64,000 nucleotides of DNA from JAFGCL01 sp964423835 (lineage in GTDB: Bacteria > Chloroflexota > Dehalococcoidia > UBA2247 > RBG-13-53-26). The notes under the pieces are model-generated. The model ran no database searches. It was not told the origin of the DNA and was given only the letters and a program-made list of their open reading frames with translations. A program made the translations under genes and the position numbers. Location: positions 1-64,000 of the forward strand of contig CAYRGJ010000004.1 in assembly GCA_964423835.1 (NCBI GenBank), written 5' to 3'. Below are positions 8,835-16,945 of this stretch, in pieces. Position 1 is the first letter of the stretch, and every line of letters starts with the position of its first letter.

Positions 8835-8865
8835 TTGACAGGCCCTGGTGCCCGGGTGCTATGAT
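8835..8865 (+). promoter_or_regulatory. putative promoter of the winged-helix/Fe-S gene
   Basis: TTGACA (8835-8840) and TATGAT (8860-8865) with a long 19-nt spacer. Transcription would start near 8872, which supports translation from the ATG at 8956 and not from the in-frame ATG at 8848. Confidence 0.5.
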
Positions 8866-8955
8866 CGTCTAAGCCATACCTGTCTCGTTCCGCTCTTGCC
8901 GCAACATCAGATGCCTTCGGCGACAGTCCGAGTATGGTCTCGCGAGGAAGGGGGG

Positions 8956-10167
8956 ATGATGGGGGGAAAGGACCAGGTCCCGCTCCGCAACGACAAGACC
9001 AAGCTCAGGAAGCTTGTCCTGCTGATGAACAAGCAGAACAAGAGACCCTTTCCGCCCCTTGCCCCAATCCTAAGAGTAATGGACTGTGTCTTGTCCGGTG
9101 ATGAGCTTGATCTGCTGCTGCAACTGGGCACGGACGCGTACACGCAGGAACAGGCGGCGGCAGCCAGCAACATGGGCGCCGGCAGATTTGAGGCGCTGTT
9201 TGAGACACTGAAGCAGAAGGGATTTGTCGGAAGCCGGTTTGAAGGAGCCGGCGAAGAGCGGTATGTCCTCAACCCTTTTCTGGTCGGATGGTTTGAGGCC
9301 CAGGTCCCTTACCTGATCGGCAAGCCGGAGGAAAGGGAGTTCGCCCGAAGGTGGATGGATTTCATGGGTGCCGCGCGGAACCTTAACCGCTTCCCCTTGA
9401 GAACCCTGTTCAATACGATGATCAGGATGGGGCGTGTCGACAACCAGAGCGTGGGCCTGGTTCGCTCGCACAAGGACCAGAAAGGGAAGTCGATCATCAG
9501 CATCGAAGAGTCTGTCGAGGTCCCTGATTCCAGGATATATCCGACAAAATCCGTCAATGATCTGATACTGGAATACGGCGCCAGGAGTGTGATCGGCCAG
9601 CTGCCGTGCATGTGCCGGCGGATACTGTCGACCCTGGATGATCCATGCCGCTTGGCCATGCCTGATGATGGAGGATGCATGATCCTGGGTGACGCTGCCA
9701 GGCCCTATATCAAATACGGGCATGCGCGGCAGATCAGCAGGGAGGAAGCTCTGGAGGTCATCCAGAGAGTCAGGGACAGGGGTGCCATCCACAGTGTCTT
9801 TCATGACAAGGACGACACCAGCCTGCCCCAGACAGCTATCTGCAACTGCTGCTGGGACTGCTGCGGCTTCTTCAGGCCCTACAACATGGGGGCCATGCCA
9901 CTGAGGTACAGCGGTTTCTACATGGCCAGGATCGGCGACGGCACCAGGTGTACAGGGTGCAGGAAATGCCAGAAGTACTGTCCGACAGCCGCCATATCGG
10001 TAGTGGACAAGAAGCCCTCCATTGATGCCGGGAGATGCATAGGGTGCGGGCAGTGTGTTCATCAGTGCGCCCCATCAGTCGTAGAGCTCGTTGAGGACGT
10101 GCGCACGGTGTTCTTGCCTATGCTCAAGATGTCGGAGGCGCGGATACAGGCCTCGTCCAGCGGTTGA
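8956..10167 (+). CDS. winged-helix / 4Fe-4S dicluster protein
   Basis: A 403-residue protein starting behind GGAAGGGGGG at the ATG at 8956 (a second ATG follows directly). The first 100 or so residues look like a winged-helix region (TQEQAAAASNMGAGRFEALF, LKQKGFVG). A middle part has LPCMCRR near residue 218 and CNCCWDCCGF near 296. The C-terminus is a two-cluster ferredoxin: CTGCRKCQKYCP near 332 and CIGCGQCVHQCAP near 361. The layout matches a common but poorly characterised family in anaerobes. A redox-responsive or electron-transfer role is inferred from the clusters. It is followed by the muconolactone-isomerase-like gene. Confidence 0.85.
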   Translation: MMGGKDQVPLRNDKTKLRKLVLLMNKQNKRPFPPLAPILRVMDCVLSGDELDLLLQLGTDAYTQEQAAAASNMGAGRFEALFETLKQKGFVGSRFEGAGEERYVLNPFLVGWFEAQVPYLIGKPEEREFARRWMDFMGAARNLNRFPLRTLFNTMIRMGRVDNQSVGLVRSHKDQKGKSIISIEESVEVPDSRIYPTKSVNDLILEYGARSVIGQLPCMCRRILSTLDDPCRLAMPDDGGCMILGDAARPYIKYGHARQISREEALEVIQRVRDRGAIHSVFHDKDDTSLPQTAICNCCWDCCGFFRPYNMGAMPLRYSGFYMARIGDGTRCTGCRKCQKYCPTAAISVVDKKPSIDAGRCIGCGQCVHQCAPSVVELVEDVRTVFLPMLKMSEARIQASSSG

Positions 10168-10435
10168 CAGCGGGCAGTCCAGTGCAACCTGGTGGCTGTG
10201 AACCTGGCATTTGTCCTTCTCAATCGTAGCCTCGACAGGCGATTTCCCGGCTGCAAGGCCAGGCCTGCACACCGACGCTGGTGGAGGCAGTAGAGGGAAG
10301 GACTGGATTTTGCACTTGTGCCCGCGATAGTCCTCAGGTAAGCCAAAGGGGGGATGCTTATGGAAGATACACCTATGTAGTGGTCTGCCGGGGTTCATCA
10401 GCACAATGACGTCTGAGGAGGAGGGAAAACCCGAA

Positions 10436-10756
10436 ATGAAGTTCCTGGTGATCAGCAAGACAAAGGACATGTTTTATGCGCTTCCTCAAGAGCAGAGAGT
10501 GGAACTTGTTGCGGAAGCTTTTGCCATGATCGACAAATACCGGAAGTCAGGCAAGTTGAAGGAGGTCTATAACACTCCAGACCAGAAGAGCACGGTGATG
10601 ATCTGGGATTGGGCGTCTCCTGAGGAGTCCTCCCGCATCGCACTGGAGAATCCGCTGTGGGCATTTCAGGAAGTTGAAGCCCAGCAACTGGTCGACTTCG
10701 ATGAGTCCAAGAAGTTGATCATGGAGTTCGTAGCAGAGCGAGCCAAGAAGAAGTAA
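10436..10756 (+). CDS. muconolactone isomerase-like / dimeric alpha-beta barrel protein
   Basis: A 106-residue protein beginning MKFLVISKTKDMFYALPQ. The one-domain ferredoxin-like fold with a WASPEES segment before helix 2 and an NPLWAF motif is typical of muconolactone delta-isomerase-like and YCII-like proteins. The ATG at 10436 is preferred over the ATG at 10406 because it lies behind a purine-rich GAGGAGGAGGG element. It sits 268 nt after the Fe-S gene. Enzyme activity is not proven: the fold is also used in binding proteins and monooxygenases. Confidence 0.7.
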   Translation: MKFLVISKTKDMFYALPQEQRVELVAEAFAMIDKYRKSGKLKEVYNTPDQKSTVMIWDWASPEESSRIALENPLWAFQEVEAQQLVDFDESKKLIMEFVAERAKKK

Positions 10757-10783
10757 TAGTCGTTTCTTTCAGCGAGTCAGAAT

Positions 10784-10816
10784 CAGGGAGGGTGGCAGAC
10801 ATGTCCACCCTCCCTG
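10784..10816. terminator. bidirectional hairpin between convergent genes
   Basis: A perfect 12-bp inverted repeat, CAGGGAGGGTGG / CCACCCTCCCTG, with a 9-nt loop lies between the plus-strand isomerase-like gene and the minus-strand SDR. There is no clear U-run on either side, so it is a GC-rich hairpin terminator by position rather than by full motif. Confidence 0.6.
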
Positions 10817-10861
10817 CCAGCCCCGCAGTAACACCGGTGAACCCGGCGGACCACCGCCTCG

Positions 10862-10913
10862 GGGATGACATACGTGCCAATCCCGACTTGGTGGGTCGTG
10901 TATTGCACTTCGG
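10862..10913 (+). repeat. structured dispersed repeat, copy 2
   Basis: Second copy of the 52-bp element seen at 8676-8727, in the same orientation. The conserved outer blocks can pair as GTGC-AAT with ATT-GCAC, and the variable core as CGAC with GTCG. It ends about 10 bases from the SDR stop codon. Confidence 0.75.
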
Positions 10914-10923
10914 AGCCTGTTGA

Positions 10924-11685
10924 CTATGCCAGCGTGCCTCCATCGGCGAACACCGTCTCCCCGGTGACGTAGCTGGCCGCGTCCGACGCCAGGAAGAGCG
11001 CGACGGCGGCTATCTCCTCGGGTTCTGCAATGCGTCTCAGCGGTATGCTGGCCTCGATCAGTTTCCGCAGGTCCGGATTTCCCCACATCGGCTGACTGAA
11101 CCCGGTCTTCACCATCCCGGGGCCAATGGCATTGACCCGGATGTTGTGGGGTGCCAGGTCGACGGCAAACAGCTTCGTCATCATCAGCACGCCAGCCTTG
11201 GCGATGCCATACACCCCCAGTGCCGGGGCCGCCTTGACCGCGGCGTCTGACACGATGTTGATGATATTGCCGCTCCGCCGGGCTACCATCGACCGCGCCG
11301 CTGCCTGCGTGCAGAAGAAGTAGCCCTTCAAGCCAACACCCATGACCTTGTCCCATCCGTCTTCTCTGAGTTCAAGTAGAGGCCGCATGACGTTCACGGC
11401 GGCGTTGTTGACCAGGATATCGACCCCGCCAAACCGCTCCACCACCCTGGCCACCATCGCATCCACCTCGGCCTTCACAGCGATGTTCGCCTGGCAGGCC
11501 AACGACTCCCGCCCCAGGCGGCCTATCTCCTCAGCTACATTTTCCAGCTCTGTCTGTGTCCGGCTGACCACAACCACGCTGGCCCCTGCCTCAGCAAACT
11601 GCACCGCAATTGCCCTGCCTATGCCCCTGCCACCCCCGGTTACTATTGCCACCTTGTTCTCCAGGGTAAGTCTGGGAACAGCCAT
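10924..11685 (-). CDS. SDR family oxidoreductase (FabG-like)
   Basis: A 253-residue classical SDR starting at the ATG at 11685 behind AGGAGGT; an upstream in-frame ATG at 11769 lacks such a site. It carries TGGGRGIG for the cofactor, NNAAVN in the NNAG position, Ser in NIINIVSDAA, YGIAK with the catalytic Tyr and Lys, and a PEEIAAVALFLASD tail. The sequence is close to the FabG/gluconate-dehydrogenase type, but the substrate is not predictable. It is a single gene facing the isomerase-like gene. Confidence 0.9.
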   Translation of the reverse strand: MAVPRLTLENKVAIVTGGGRGIGRAIAVQFAEAGASVVVVSRTQTELENVAEEIGRLGRESLACQANIAVKAEVDAMVARVVERFGGVDILVNNAAVNVMRPLLELREDGWDKVMGVGLKGYFFCTQAAARSMVARRSGNIINIVSDAAVKAAPALGVYGIAKAGVLMMTKLFAVDLAPHNIRVNAIGPGMVKTGFSQPMWGNPDLRKLIEASIPLRRIAEPEEIAAVALFLASDAASYVTGETVFADGGTLA

Positions 11686-11976
11686 TGACGCACCTCCTGT
11701 TCTCCTCTGGGATTCCCCGTGTGAGTCCACGGGCCACCCAGCCTGGTCCCGTATCGTATTGTCCATCACCTTGAGCCGGTGTCAAGAGAGGGGAGGATAG
11801 TGTCCGCACCCGGCCGGGGGGACGTGCCCCCGGGCTTCTTCCCGGGGTGCCGGGACCGGCTACCGGCCCCGCGGCTGCCCCATGGAGGCGGTGTATTGCG
11901 GGGGCTCGAGCGACTAATACTGGAGGGCTGCCCCGCGGAGGCCGCGGAGGCTGGTGACCCAGGGTCCTGCGGGCAT

Positions 11977-11990
11977 GTGACCGGGGTCAC
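11977..11990. promoter_or_regulatory. 14-bp dyad, possible operator
   Basis: GTGACCGGGGTCAC has perfect 6-bp arms around GG, about 40 bp upstream of the -35 element of the next promoter. A weaker related dyad, GACCCAGGGTC, lies at 11956-11966. Position suggests a regulator site; no cognate regulator is known. Confidence 0.4.
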
Positions 11991-12030
11991 AGCGTAGTGT
12001 CCACGATGGTGAACTACAATGAACTGCGTA

Positions 12031-12059
12031 TTGACGTAATGCTGTTCCGGGCCTATGAT
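12031..12059 (+). promoter_or_regulatory. strong sigma70-type promoter of the plsY/GT2 pair
   Basis: TTGACG (12031-12036), a 17-nt spacer and TATGAT (12054-12059). The expected start near 12066 leaves a leader of about 38 nt before the ATG at 12104. Confidence 0.7.
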
Positions 12060-12103
12060 GTACCTCGGATGACGATGTATCGGCGTTAGAATCGGGGGTG
12101 ACC

Positions 12104-12736
12104 ATGCATACTGCGTTCCAGATCGTCGCCATCATAGCCATCGGGTACCTGATCGGCAGTATTCCCACTGCCAACATCTTCATGTACCTTTTCACCCGGA
12201 AGGACCTGCGGCGGGTCGGCACGGGCAACGTCACTTCGACGGCGCTCATCATTCACGGCGGCCGGCTGCCCGGGGTCCTGTCCCTGGCCGGGGAGATGCT
12301 GAAGACGGTGGCCTGCCTGGCCGTAGCCGGCCTCCTGGTGGGAGAGCTCTGGGGCTACCTGCTGATGATGTTGGTGGCCAGTGTCGGCCAGAGATGGAGC
12401 GTGTGGCTGGGCTGGACCGGCGGGCAGGCCCAGACCATATTCGCCGTCGGGTTCCTGATCCTCTGCCCGGCGTCCATGCTGCTGGCGGGCGCCGTTTTCG
12501 GCCTGAGCCTCCTGGTCACCAGGCGGGTCTTCCTCAGCAACACCATCTTTCACCTGCTGGCCCCGCTCTGCTTGCTGCTGGCCTGGGCCTATAACCCGGC
12601 CCCCTTCGGCCTGGGCTACGAGTCCTGGGGCTACGCCCTGACCTGCGCCGTCCTGTGCGCCATGTTCCTGGCGAAACACCAGCCCGACACGGACGATATC
12701 GTTCGCTCGGAGGCGTGGGGCGGCCTGAGCCGCTAG
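12104..12736 (+). CDS. PlsY-like glycerol-3-phosphate acyltransferase
   Basis: A 210-residue polytopic membrane protein. The first helix ends GYLIGSIPTANI, matching PlsY motif 1, and is followed by RVGTGNVTSTAL, a variant of the GSGNxGxTN motif 2. PlsY transfers an acyl group from acyl-phosphate to glycerol-3-phosphate. The altered second motif and loss of the usual following Arg/Asn pattern make a different acceptor possible. The ATG at 12104 has GGGGG at good spacing; a GTG at 12098 is the alternative. The GT2 gene begins 10 nt after the stop, so the two are one operon. Confidence 0.75.
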   Translation: MHTAFQIVAIIAIGYLIGSIPTANIFMYLFTRKDLRRVGTGNVTSTALIIHGGRLPGVLSLAGEMLKTVACLAVAGLLVGELWGYLLMMLVASVGQRWSVWLGWTGGQAQTIFAVGFLILCPASMLLAGAVFGLSLLVTRRVFLSNTIFHLLAPLCLLLAWAYNPAPFGLGYESWGYALTCAVLCAMFLAKHQPDTDDIVRSEAWGGLSR

Positions 12737-12746
12737 GAGACGGGTC

Positions 12747-13904
12747 ATGTGGCATATTTACCTGGGCGCGGTGACCCTGGGCCTCTCGGTGCTGCTGGTC
12801 AACCTCCTGCTGAACCTGAGGGCGCTGCACCGGCTGGGCTCCGAGGCGCACAAGGCGCTCGACAGGTACCCGGTCATCTCCGTGCTGGTGCCCGCCCGCA
12901 ACGAGGAGCGGGACATAGTGCCCTGCATAGAGACGCTGCAGAAGCAGAACTACCCGGCCTACGAGATCCTGGTCCTGGACGACAACTCCACGGACCGGAC
13001 CGCCGAGAAGGTGGCCGAGATAGCGGCCAGCGATCCCCGGGTCAGGCTGCTGCGGGGTGAGCCGTTGCCGCGGGGCTGGGCCGGGAAGCCGCACGCCTGC
13101 CACCAGCTGGCGGCCGCGGCGCGGGGCGAGTGGCTGCTGTTCACCGACGCGGACACCCTGCATGCGCCGGACACCCTTATCAGCGCCCTGACCTATGCCC
13201 AGACTCACCAGCTGTCCCTGGTCTCCGGCTTCCCCTTCCAGAAGACCTCGTCCTTCTCCCAGAGGGTGGTCATACCGGCCATGTGGTCCATCGTGCTGAC
13301 CTGCATGCCGCTGTGGTGGGTGCAGGGCGCCCGCCGCCCCAAGGCCGGGCTGGTCATCGGGCAGTTCATCTTCGTCGATGCGGCCGACTACCACGAGGTG
13401 GGCGGGCACGAGGCGGTGAAGGGCCGCATCATCGAGGACGTCTGGCTGGGCCTCACCTTCGCCCGCCGCGGCAAGAGGCTGGCCACCGTGGACCTCAACG
13501 ACCTGGTCACCTGCCGCATGTACGAGGGGGTGGGCGACCTCTGGGAGGGCTTCAGCAAGTGGACCTACTCGCTGACGGCCTTCATGTCCTGGCTCTTTGC
13601 CTTCATCCTGGTGGGGGCCGTAGCCCTATTCGTGGCGCCCTTTGCCATGATGGCCTCGCACATCAGCCCCTGGCTGCCGAACTCCTCGTGGATCACCATC
13701 ATCGTGCTGCAGGTGGCCCTCATCCTGCTGATGCGCATCTTGATCGACCGCCGCTTCGACTACCCCCGGCGCTACTTCCTGTCCTATCCCCTGGGGGTGT
13801 TCTTCCTGCTGCTCTCCGGGGTGTGGGGCAGCCTGCGGGCCATAACCAGGCGCGGCGTCTCCTGGAAAGACCGCACCTACACGCCGGACTCCAAGGTCAA
13901 CTAG
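12747..13904 (+). CDS. membrane-associated family 2 glycosyltransferase
   Basis: A 385-residue GT2 enzyme with an N-terminal membrane anchor (residues 4-24) and a GT-A domain: VISVLVPARNEERD, VLDDNSTDRTAE, LLFTDADT (the DxD) and the acid/base segment RIIEDVWLG. Three or so C-terminal membrane helices follow (FILVGAVALFVAPFAMMA, WITIIVLQVALILLMRI, FLSYPLGVFFLLLSGVW). The architecture resembles the HpnB and CrtQ type that glycosylate polyisoprenoid lipids. Being coupled to a PlsY-like acyltransferase, it may build an acylated glycolipid. Confidence 0.85.
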   Translation: MWHIYLGAVTLGLSVLLVNLLLNLRALHRLGSEAHKALDRYPVISVLVPARNEERDIVPCIETLQKQNYPAYEILVLDDNSTDRTAEKVAEIAASDPRVRLLRGEPLPRGWAGKPHACHQLAAAARGEWLLFTDADTLHAPDTLISALTYAQTHQLSLVSGFPFQKTSSFSQRVVIPAMWSIVLTCMPLWWVQGARRPKAGLVIGQFIFVDAADYHEVGGHEAVKGRIIEDVWLGLTFARRGKRLATVDLNDLVTCRMYEGVGDLWEGFSKWTYSLTAFMSWLFAFILVGAVALFVAPFAMMASHISPWLPNSSWITIIVLQVALILLMRILIDRRFDYPRRYFLSYPLGVFFLLLSGVWGSLRAITRRGVSWKDRTYTPDSKVN

Positions 13905-14048
13905 CCCCGGAGCGAACTCAGCGCGGCTTTGCCTCCTCTCCGGCAGGGAGGGCGCTTGATGGCCGCCGCCGGAAGTGATAGAGTCCCTTGGCAGCAGCCT
14001 CTGAGCCCGCGCGCGCACTCCCGGGAACGCCTCGGCAGTGGAGGGAAG

Positions 14049-14789
14049 ATGGACAAGCTGATCTACATCCTCTGGAGCCCCGCTGACCAACCCCGGAAAC
14101 AGACGCAGCAGGCCCTGCTCCAGGACGTGGCCCCCCGGCTTCTTCAGGCCGGGGCCCGGAAGCTCACCATGTACATCGCCGACCAGGATGCGGACTTCAA
14201 GTCGGCGGCGCCGTTTCACCCTGGCGAGCGCATGTGCGCCGATGTGTCGCTATGGCTGGACAGCGTGGAGCAGCGGGGGCCCGTCGAGGACGCTGTCAAG
14301 GCCGCGGGGTTCAGGCTGGCCGGCTTCCTGGCGGACGAGGTCATATACACGGAGTACGGCGGCAACCGCCACTCCGGCCCCCGGGACTGGCCCGACGGCC
14401 AGCGTTCGCCCGGCCTGGTGGCCGTCACCCTCATGGAGAGGCCGCAGAGGCTCAGCCGCGAGGAGTGGATCAGGCGCTGGCACGGGAGGCAGTCGCCGGT
14501 CTCCGAGGCCATGCAGCCCCGCTGCCGCTACATACGCAACGTGGTGGTCCGGGCGGTCACCCCGGACGCGCCGCCGTATGAAGGCATAGTGGAGGAGGCC
14601 TGGCCCTCCGTCAAGCATGCCACCGACCCCTTCCTGTTCTATGGCGCCGGCCGGAACCCCCTGAAGCTGGCCTGGAACATGGCGGTGATGCTGAGGAGCG
14701 TGACCGCGTTCCTGGACCTCACCCGGATACGGACCACGTACGCCAGCGAGTACATCCTGAAGAGCTGGGCGGCGGGCGCCGTGGCATAA
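14049..14789 (+). CDS. EthD-like dimeric alpha-beta barrel protein
   Basis: A 246-residue protein starting MDKLIYILWSPADQP behind GGAGGG. It contains two ferredoxin-like halves; the second has VAVTLMERPQRLSREEWIRRWHGRQSPV, the EthD-type pattern with a conserved His in WHG. Proteins with this domain occur next to ether- or aromatic-degrading enzymes but mostly lack a proven reaction. The preceding gap of 144 nt has no clear promoter, so it may be in the plsY/GT2 transcript. The GNAT gene follows 35 nt later. Confidence 0.72.
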   Translation: MDKLIYILWSPADQPRKQTQQALLQDVAPRLLQAGARKLTMYIADQDADFKSAAPFHPGERMCADVSLWLDSVEQRGPVEDAVKAAGFRLAGFLADEVIYTEYGGNRHSGPRDWPDGQRSPGLVAVTLMERPQRLSREEWIRRWHGRQSPVSEAMQPRCRYIRNVVVRAVTPDAPPYEGIVEEAWPSVKHATDPFLFYGAGRNPLKLAWNMAVMLRSVTAFLDLTRIRTTYASEYILKSWAAGAVA

Positions 14790-14824
14790 TGGTATCAGGA
14801 GAACCGACGCAAGGGAGGTGCCAC

Positions 14825-15277
14825 ATGGAGCCAATAAAGGGACTCATCATCCGCGGCATGACGGAGCGTGATTTCATTGCCATCGACGATCTGGACAAGA
14901 AGATCACCGGCCGGGAGTGGGCCGGGGCGGCCAGCCGGAGGGCCAGCAGCCACTTCTGGACCTACTACCCGCCGCTGTCCTTCGTGGCCGAGGCCGATGG
15001 ACAGCTGGTGGGCTTCCTCATCGGGTCCATGGGCGGCCCCGAGTACTCCCTGCCGGTGAGCGGATGGCTGACCGCGCTGGGCGTGGACCCCGACTACTCC
15101 AATCGGGGCATAGGCGTGGCCCTTCTCAAGGCCTTCATAGACGTCTGCGAGCTCAGCTGCATACCGTCAAGGGTGATGATACCTCGCAACGAGCGGTTCG
15201 AGCAGCTCCTGGCCGGGCTGGGATTTGAGCACGGGGACCTGGTGGACTGGGTGAGGAAGCCCCGCGGGTCGAACTGA
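14825..15277 (+). CDS. GNAT family N-acetyltransferase
   Basis: A 150-residue acetyltransferase starting MEPIKGLIIRGMTERD behind AAGGGAGGTG; an in-frame ATG 12 codons upstream is less likely. It has the GNAT strand FVAEADGQLVGFLIG, the acetyl-CoA loop VDPDYSNRGIGVALL (Q/RxxGxG/A type: RGIGVA) and a C-terminal LAGLGFEHGDLVDW. The acceptor is unknown; the order resembles RimI-like proteins. The stop TGA overlaps the ATG of the following truncated gene as TGATG. Confidence 0.88.
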   Translation: MEPIKGLIIRGMTERDFIAIDDLDKKITGREWAGAASRRASSHFWTYYPPLSFVAEADGQLVGFLIGSMGGPEYSLPVSGWLTALGVDPDYSNRGIGVALLKAFIDVCELSCIPSRVMIPRNERFEQLLAGLGFEHGDLVDWVRKPRGSN

Positions 15278-15444
15278 TGGACCCCCAGGTCCGGCCGGCG
15301 GAAACGCCCAGGATAGCCAGGGAGGGCCGGACCGTGGCCGCCATGATAGACCTCTACTGCCGCGGCCAGCATGGCCGGGACCGGCTGTGCGCCGAGTGCG
15401 CCGGGCTTCTGGCCTATGCCCGCAGCCGCCTGGAGAAGTGCCCC
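15277..15444 (+). pseudogene. truncated nitrous-oxide-stimulated-promoter-family gene
   Basis: The first 56 codons match the N-terminal half of the small Cys-rich family annotated as nitrous oxide-stimulated promoter proteins: REGRTVAAMIDLYCRGQHG, then LCAECAGLLAYARSRLEKCP. In complete members the last CP continues into a second Cys cluster (CPFG..C..CP.HCY). Here homology stops exactly at CP and the frame runs on through the reverse complement of a broken enoyl-CoA hydratase gene. So this is a 5' fragment joined to unrelated DNA. It is translationally coupled to the GNAT gene. Family recall is from memory of conserved residues. Confidence 0.65.
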
Positions 15445-15680
15445 ACCAGCCCGGGCAGAATGTACGAAACGCCCATGTCAGCGGCGCTCGACCCCCGCCT
15501 GATGAACGCCGCGCCGATCCTGGCCTCCTCAGAAGCCAGTCGAATGTCGGCGTGCATCAGCTCTTCCGCTGTCTCTGCGCTCAGCGGGTTGCGCTTCTGG
15601 GGCCTGTTGAGGGTGATCGTAGCCACACCGCCGTCACAGGCCAGCCTGACGGTGCGGTATCCCGGCTGCCCGCCTGACAT
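15414..15680 (-). pseudogene. enoyl-CoA hydratase remnant with internal deletion
   Basis: An 88-residue frame with a good start (GGAGGAGGG before ATG 15680), 20 nt after the CaiB gene. Residues 8-43 are a normal crotonase N-terminus (YRTVRLACDGGVATITLNRP, then SAETAEELMHA). The next residues, DIRLASEEARIGAAF and ADMGVSYILPGLVG, come from the middle of the fold. The roughly 90 residues between, including the oxyanion-hole segment and the CoA loop, are missing in frame. The last residues, HFSRRLRA, come from the opposite-strand gene at the junction. The C-terminal third is absent. It cannot be an active hydratase. Confidence 0.8.
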
Positions 15681-15700
15681 CTGTCTGCCCTCCTCCGGCG

Positions 15701-16924
15701 CTACCTCCCCGCCTGGTAGATGGCCCCCTGCCGGCGCAGCTCATCCAGCTCCGCCGGCGAATAGCCGGCGGAGCTGAGCACCCTGTCGGTGTCCTGGCCC
15801 GGAATACCACCCAGCCTCCGGATCGTCCCCGGGGTGTCGGAGAGCTGGATGCCGAACCCCAGCTGCCTGATTCTGCCAAACTGGGGATGCTCCATCTCGA
15901 TGACTGCCTGGCGGTGCACCAGCTGCGGGTCGGAGGAGATCTCGTCCAGGTCCAGCACCTTGCCCACGGGCACATCGGCCCGGGCCAGCAGGTCGAACCA
16001 GTCATCCCTGGTCCGGGTGAGGAAGATCTCTCTCATCTCGGCCAGCAGCGCGTCCCTCCTGGCCGCGTCGTACTGCTGAGGAATCAGGTCCTGGCGGTCC
16101 AGGGCCCGGCACAGGTTGGCCCAGAACTTCGGCTCCAACGGGCAAAGCGTAAGCCACTTGTTGTCCCTGGTTCGATAGGCGGCGTAGTATGGCCGGGTAC
16201 CGCTCAACTCCATCTCTCCGCGCCGCGGTGCCACCCCGGTGTAGAGGTAGTCCATGACCTGGGGTATGCTGGCTATGAAGGGGACCATCCCGGCGGACAT
16301 GGAGATGTCCACCATCTGGCCCCGCCCCGTCCGCTCCCGCGCGCAGAGGGCCATCAGGATGCCGATCACCGATTGCTGGAAAGCTATGGCCAGGTCGGCC
16401 ACGATGTTGAGGGCAAAGACCGGAGCCTCTTCGAGGCTGGTCCCGATAAGGCCCTGGATGCCGGCCATGCTGACGTAGTTGGCGTCATGGCCCGGCAGGC
16501 CGCTGCAGGGGCCGGTCTGCCCGTAGCCCGTGACAGCGCAGTAGATGATCCTGGGGTTGGTCCTGGATACCGCGTTGTAGCCGACGTTCATGCGTTCCAT
16601 CACCCCCGGCCGGAAACCCTCGAGGATGACGTCGGAGGTCTCCACCAGGCGATGGAAGACGCGTTGCCCTCCCTCAGTCCTGAGGTTGATCGATACGAAG
16701 TCCTTGTTTCGGGCCGACGAGTCATTGGCCATCAGCCTCTGAAGCTCCCGCGGGTCTGTGGGGAGATAGTCGATGCCATCCCCGACACCGCGGCTGCCTG
16801 CTCCCGGAGGCAGGTCGACCTTGATGACGGAGGCGCCCATGTCTCCGAGCATGGTGGCCGCCAGCCGCGCCGGGCCGATTCCCGTCACATCCAGGACCGT
16901 GACGCCTTCGAGGGCCGATGTCAA
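15701..16924 (-). CDS. CaiB/BaiF family (type III) CoA-transferase
   Basis: A full-length 407-residue family III CoA-transferase. It opens LEGVTVLDVTGIGPARLAATMLGDMGASVIKVDLP, has the active-site Asp in LPGHDANYVSMAGI (about residue 145) and the C-terminal FDLLARADVPVGKVLDLDEI. These enzymes move CoA between carboxylic acids, forming an aspartyl-CoA anhydride. It lies 20 nt before the crotonase remnant and 21 nt after the solute-binding protein, so uptake and CoA activation of one organic acid is a reasonable reading. Confidence 0.92.
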   Translation of the reverse strand: MTSALEGVTVLDVTGIGPARLAATMLGDMGASVIKVDLPPGAGSRGVGDGIDYLPTDPRELQRLMANDSSARNKDFVSINLRTEGGQRVFHRLVETSDVILEGFRPGVMERMNVGYNAVSRTNPRIIYCAVTGYGQTGPCSGLPGHDANYVSMAGIQGLIGTSLEEAPVFALNIVADLAIAFQQSVIGILMALCARERTGRGQMVDISMSAGMVPFIASIPQVMDYLYTGVAPRRGEMELSGTRPYYAAYRTRDNKWLTLCPLEPKFWANLCRALDRQDLIPQQYDAARRDALLAEMREIFLTRTRDDWFDLLARADVPVGKVLDLDEISSDPQLVHRQAVIEMEHPQFGRIRQLGFGIQLSDTPGTIRRLGGIPGQDTDRVLSSAGYSPAELDELRRQGAIYQAGR

Positions 16925-16945
16925 CTCATGTCTCCTGCCGGTATG

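Larger units (their letters stand above)
11686..12103. other. intergenic region upstream of the PlsY-like gene
   Basis: About 420 bases between divergent genes. The part near 12 kb holds the promoter and dyads listed separately. In the rest only GC-rich inverted stretches are seen, with no reading frame that looks coding. Confidence 0.5.

Noticed and set aside
15277..15777. A single 166-residue protein on the plus strand
   Set aside because: Only the first 56 codons belong to a known family; the remainder is the reverse complement of crotonase and CaiB coding sequence.
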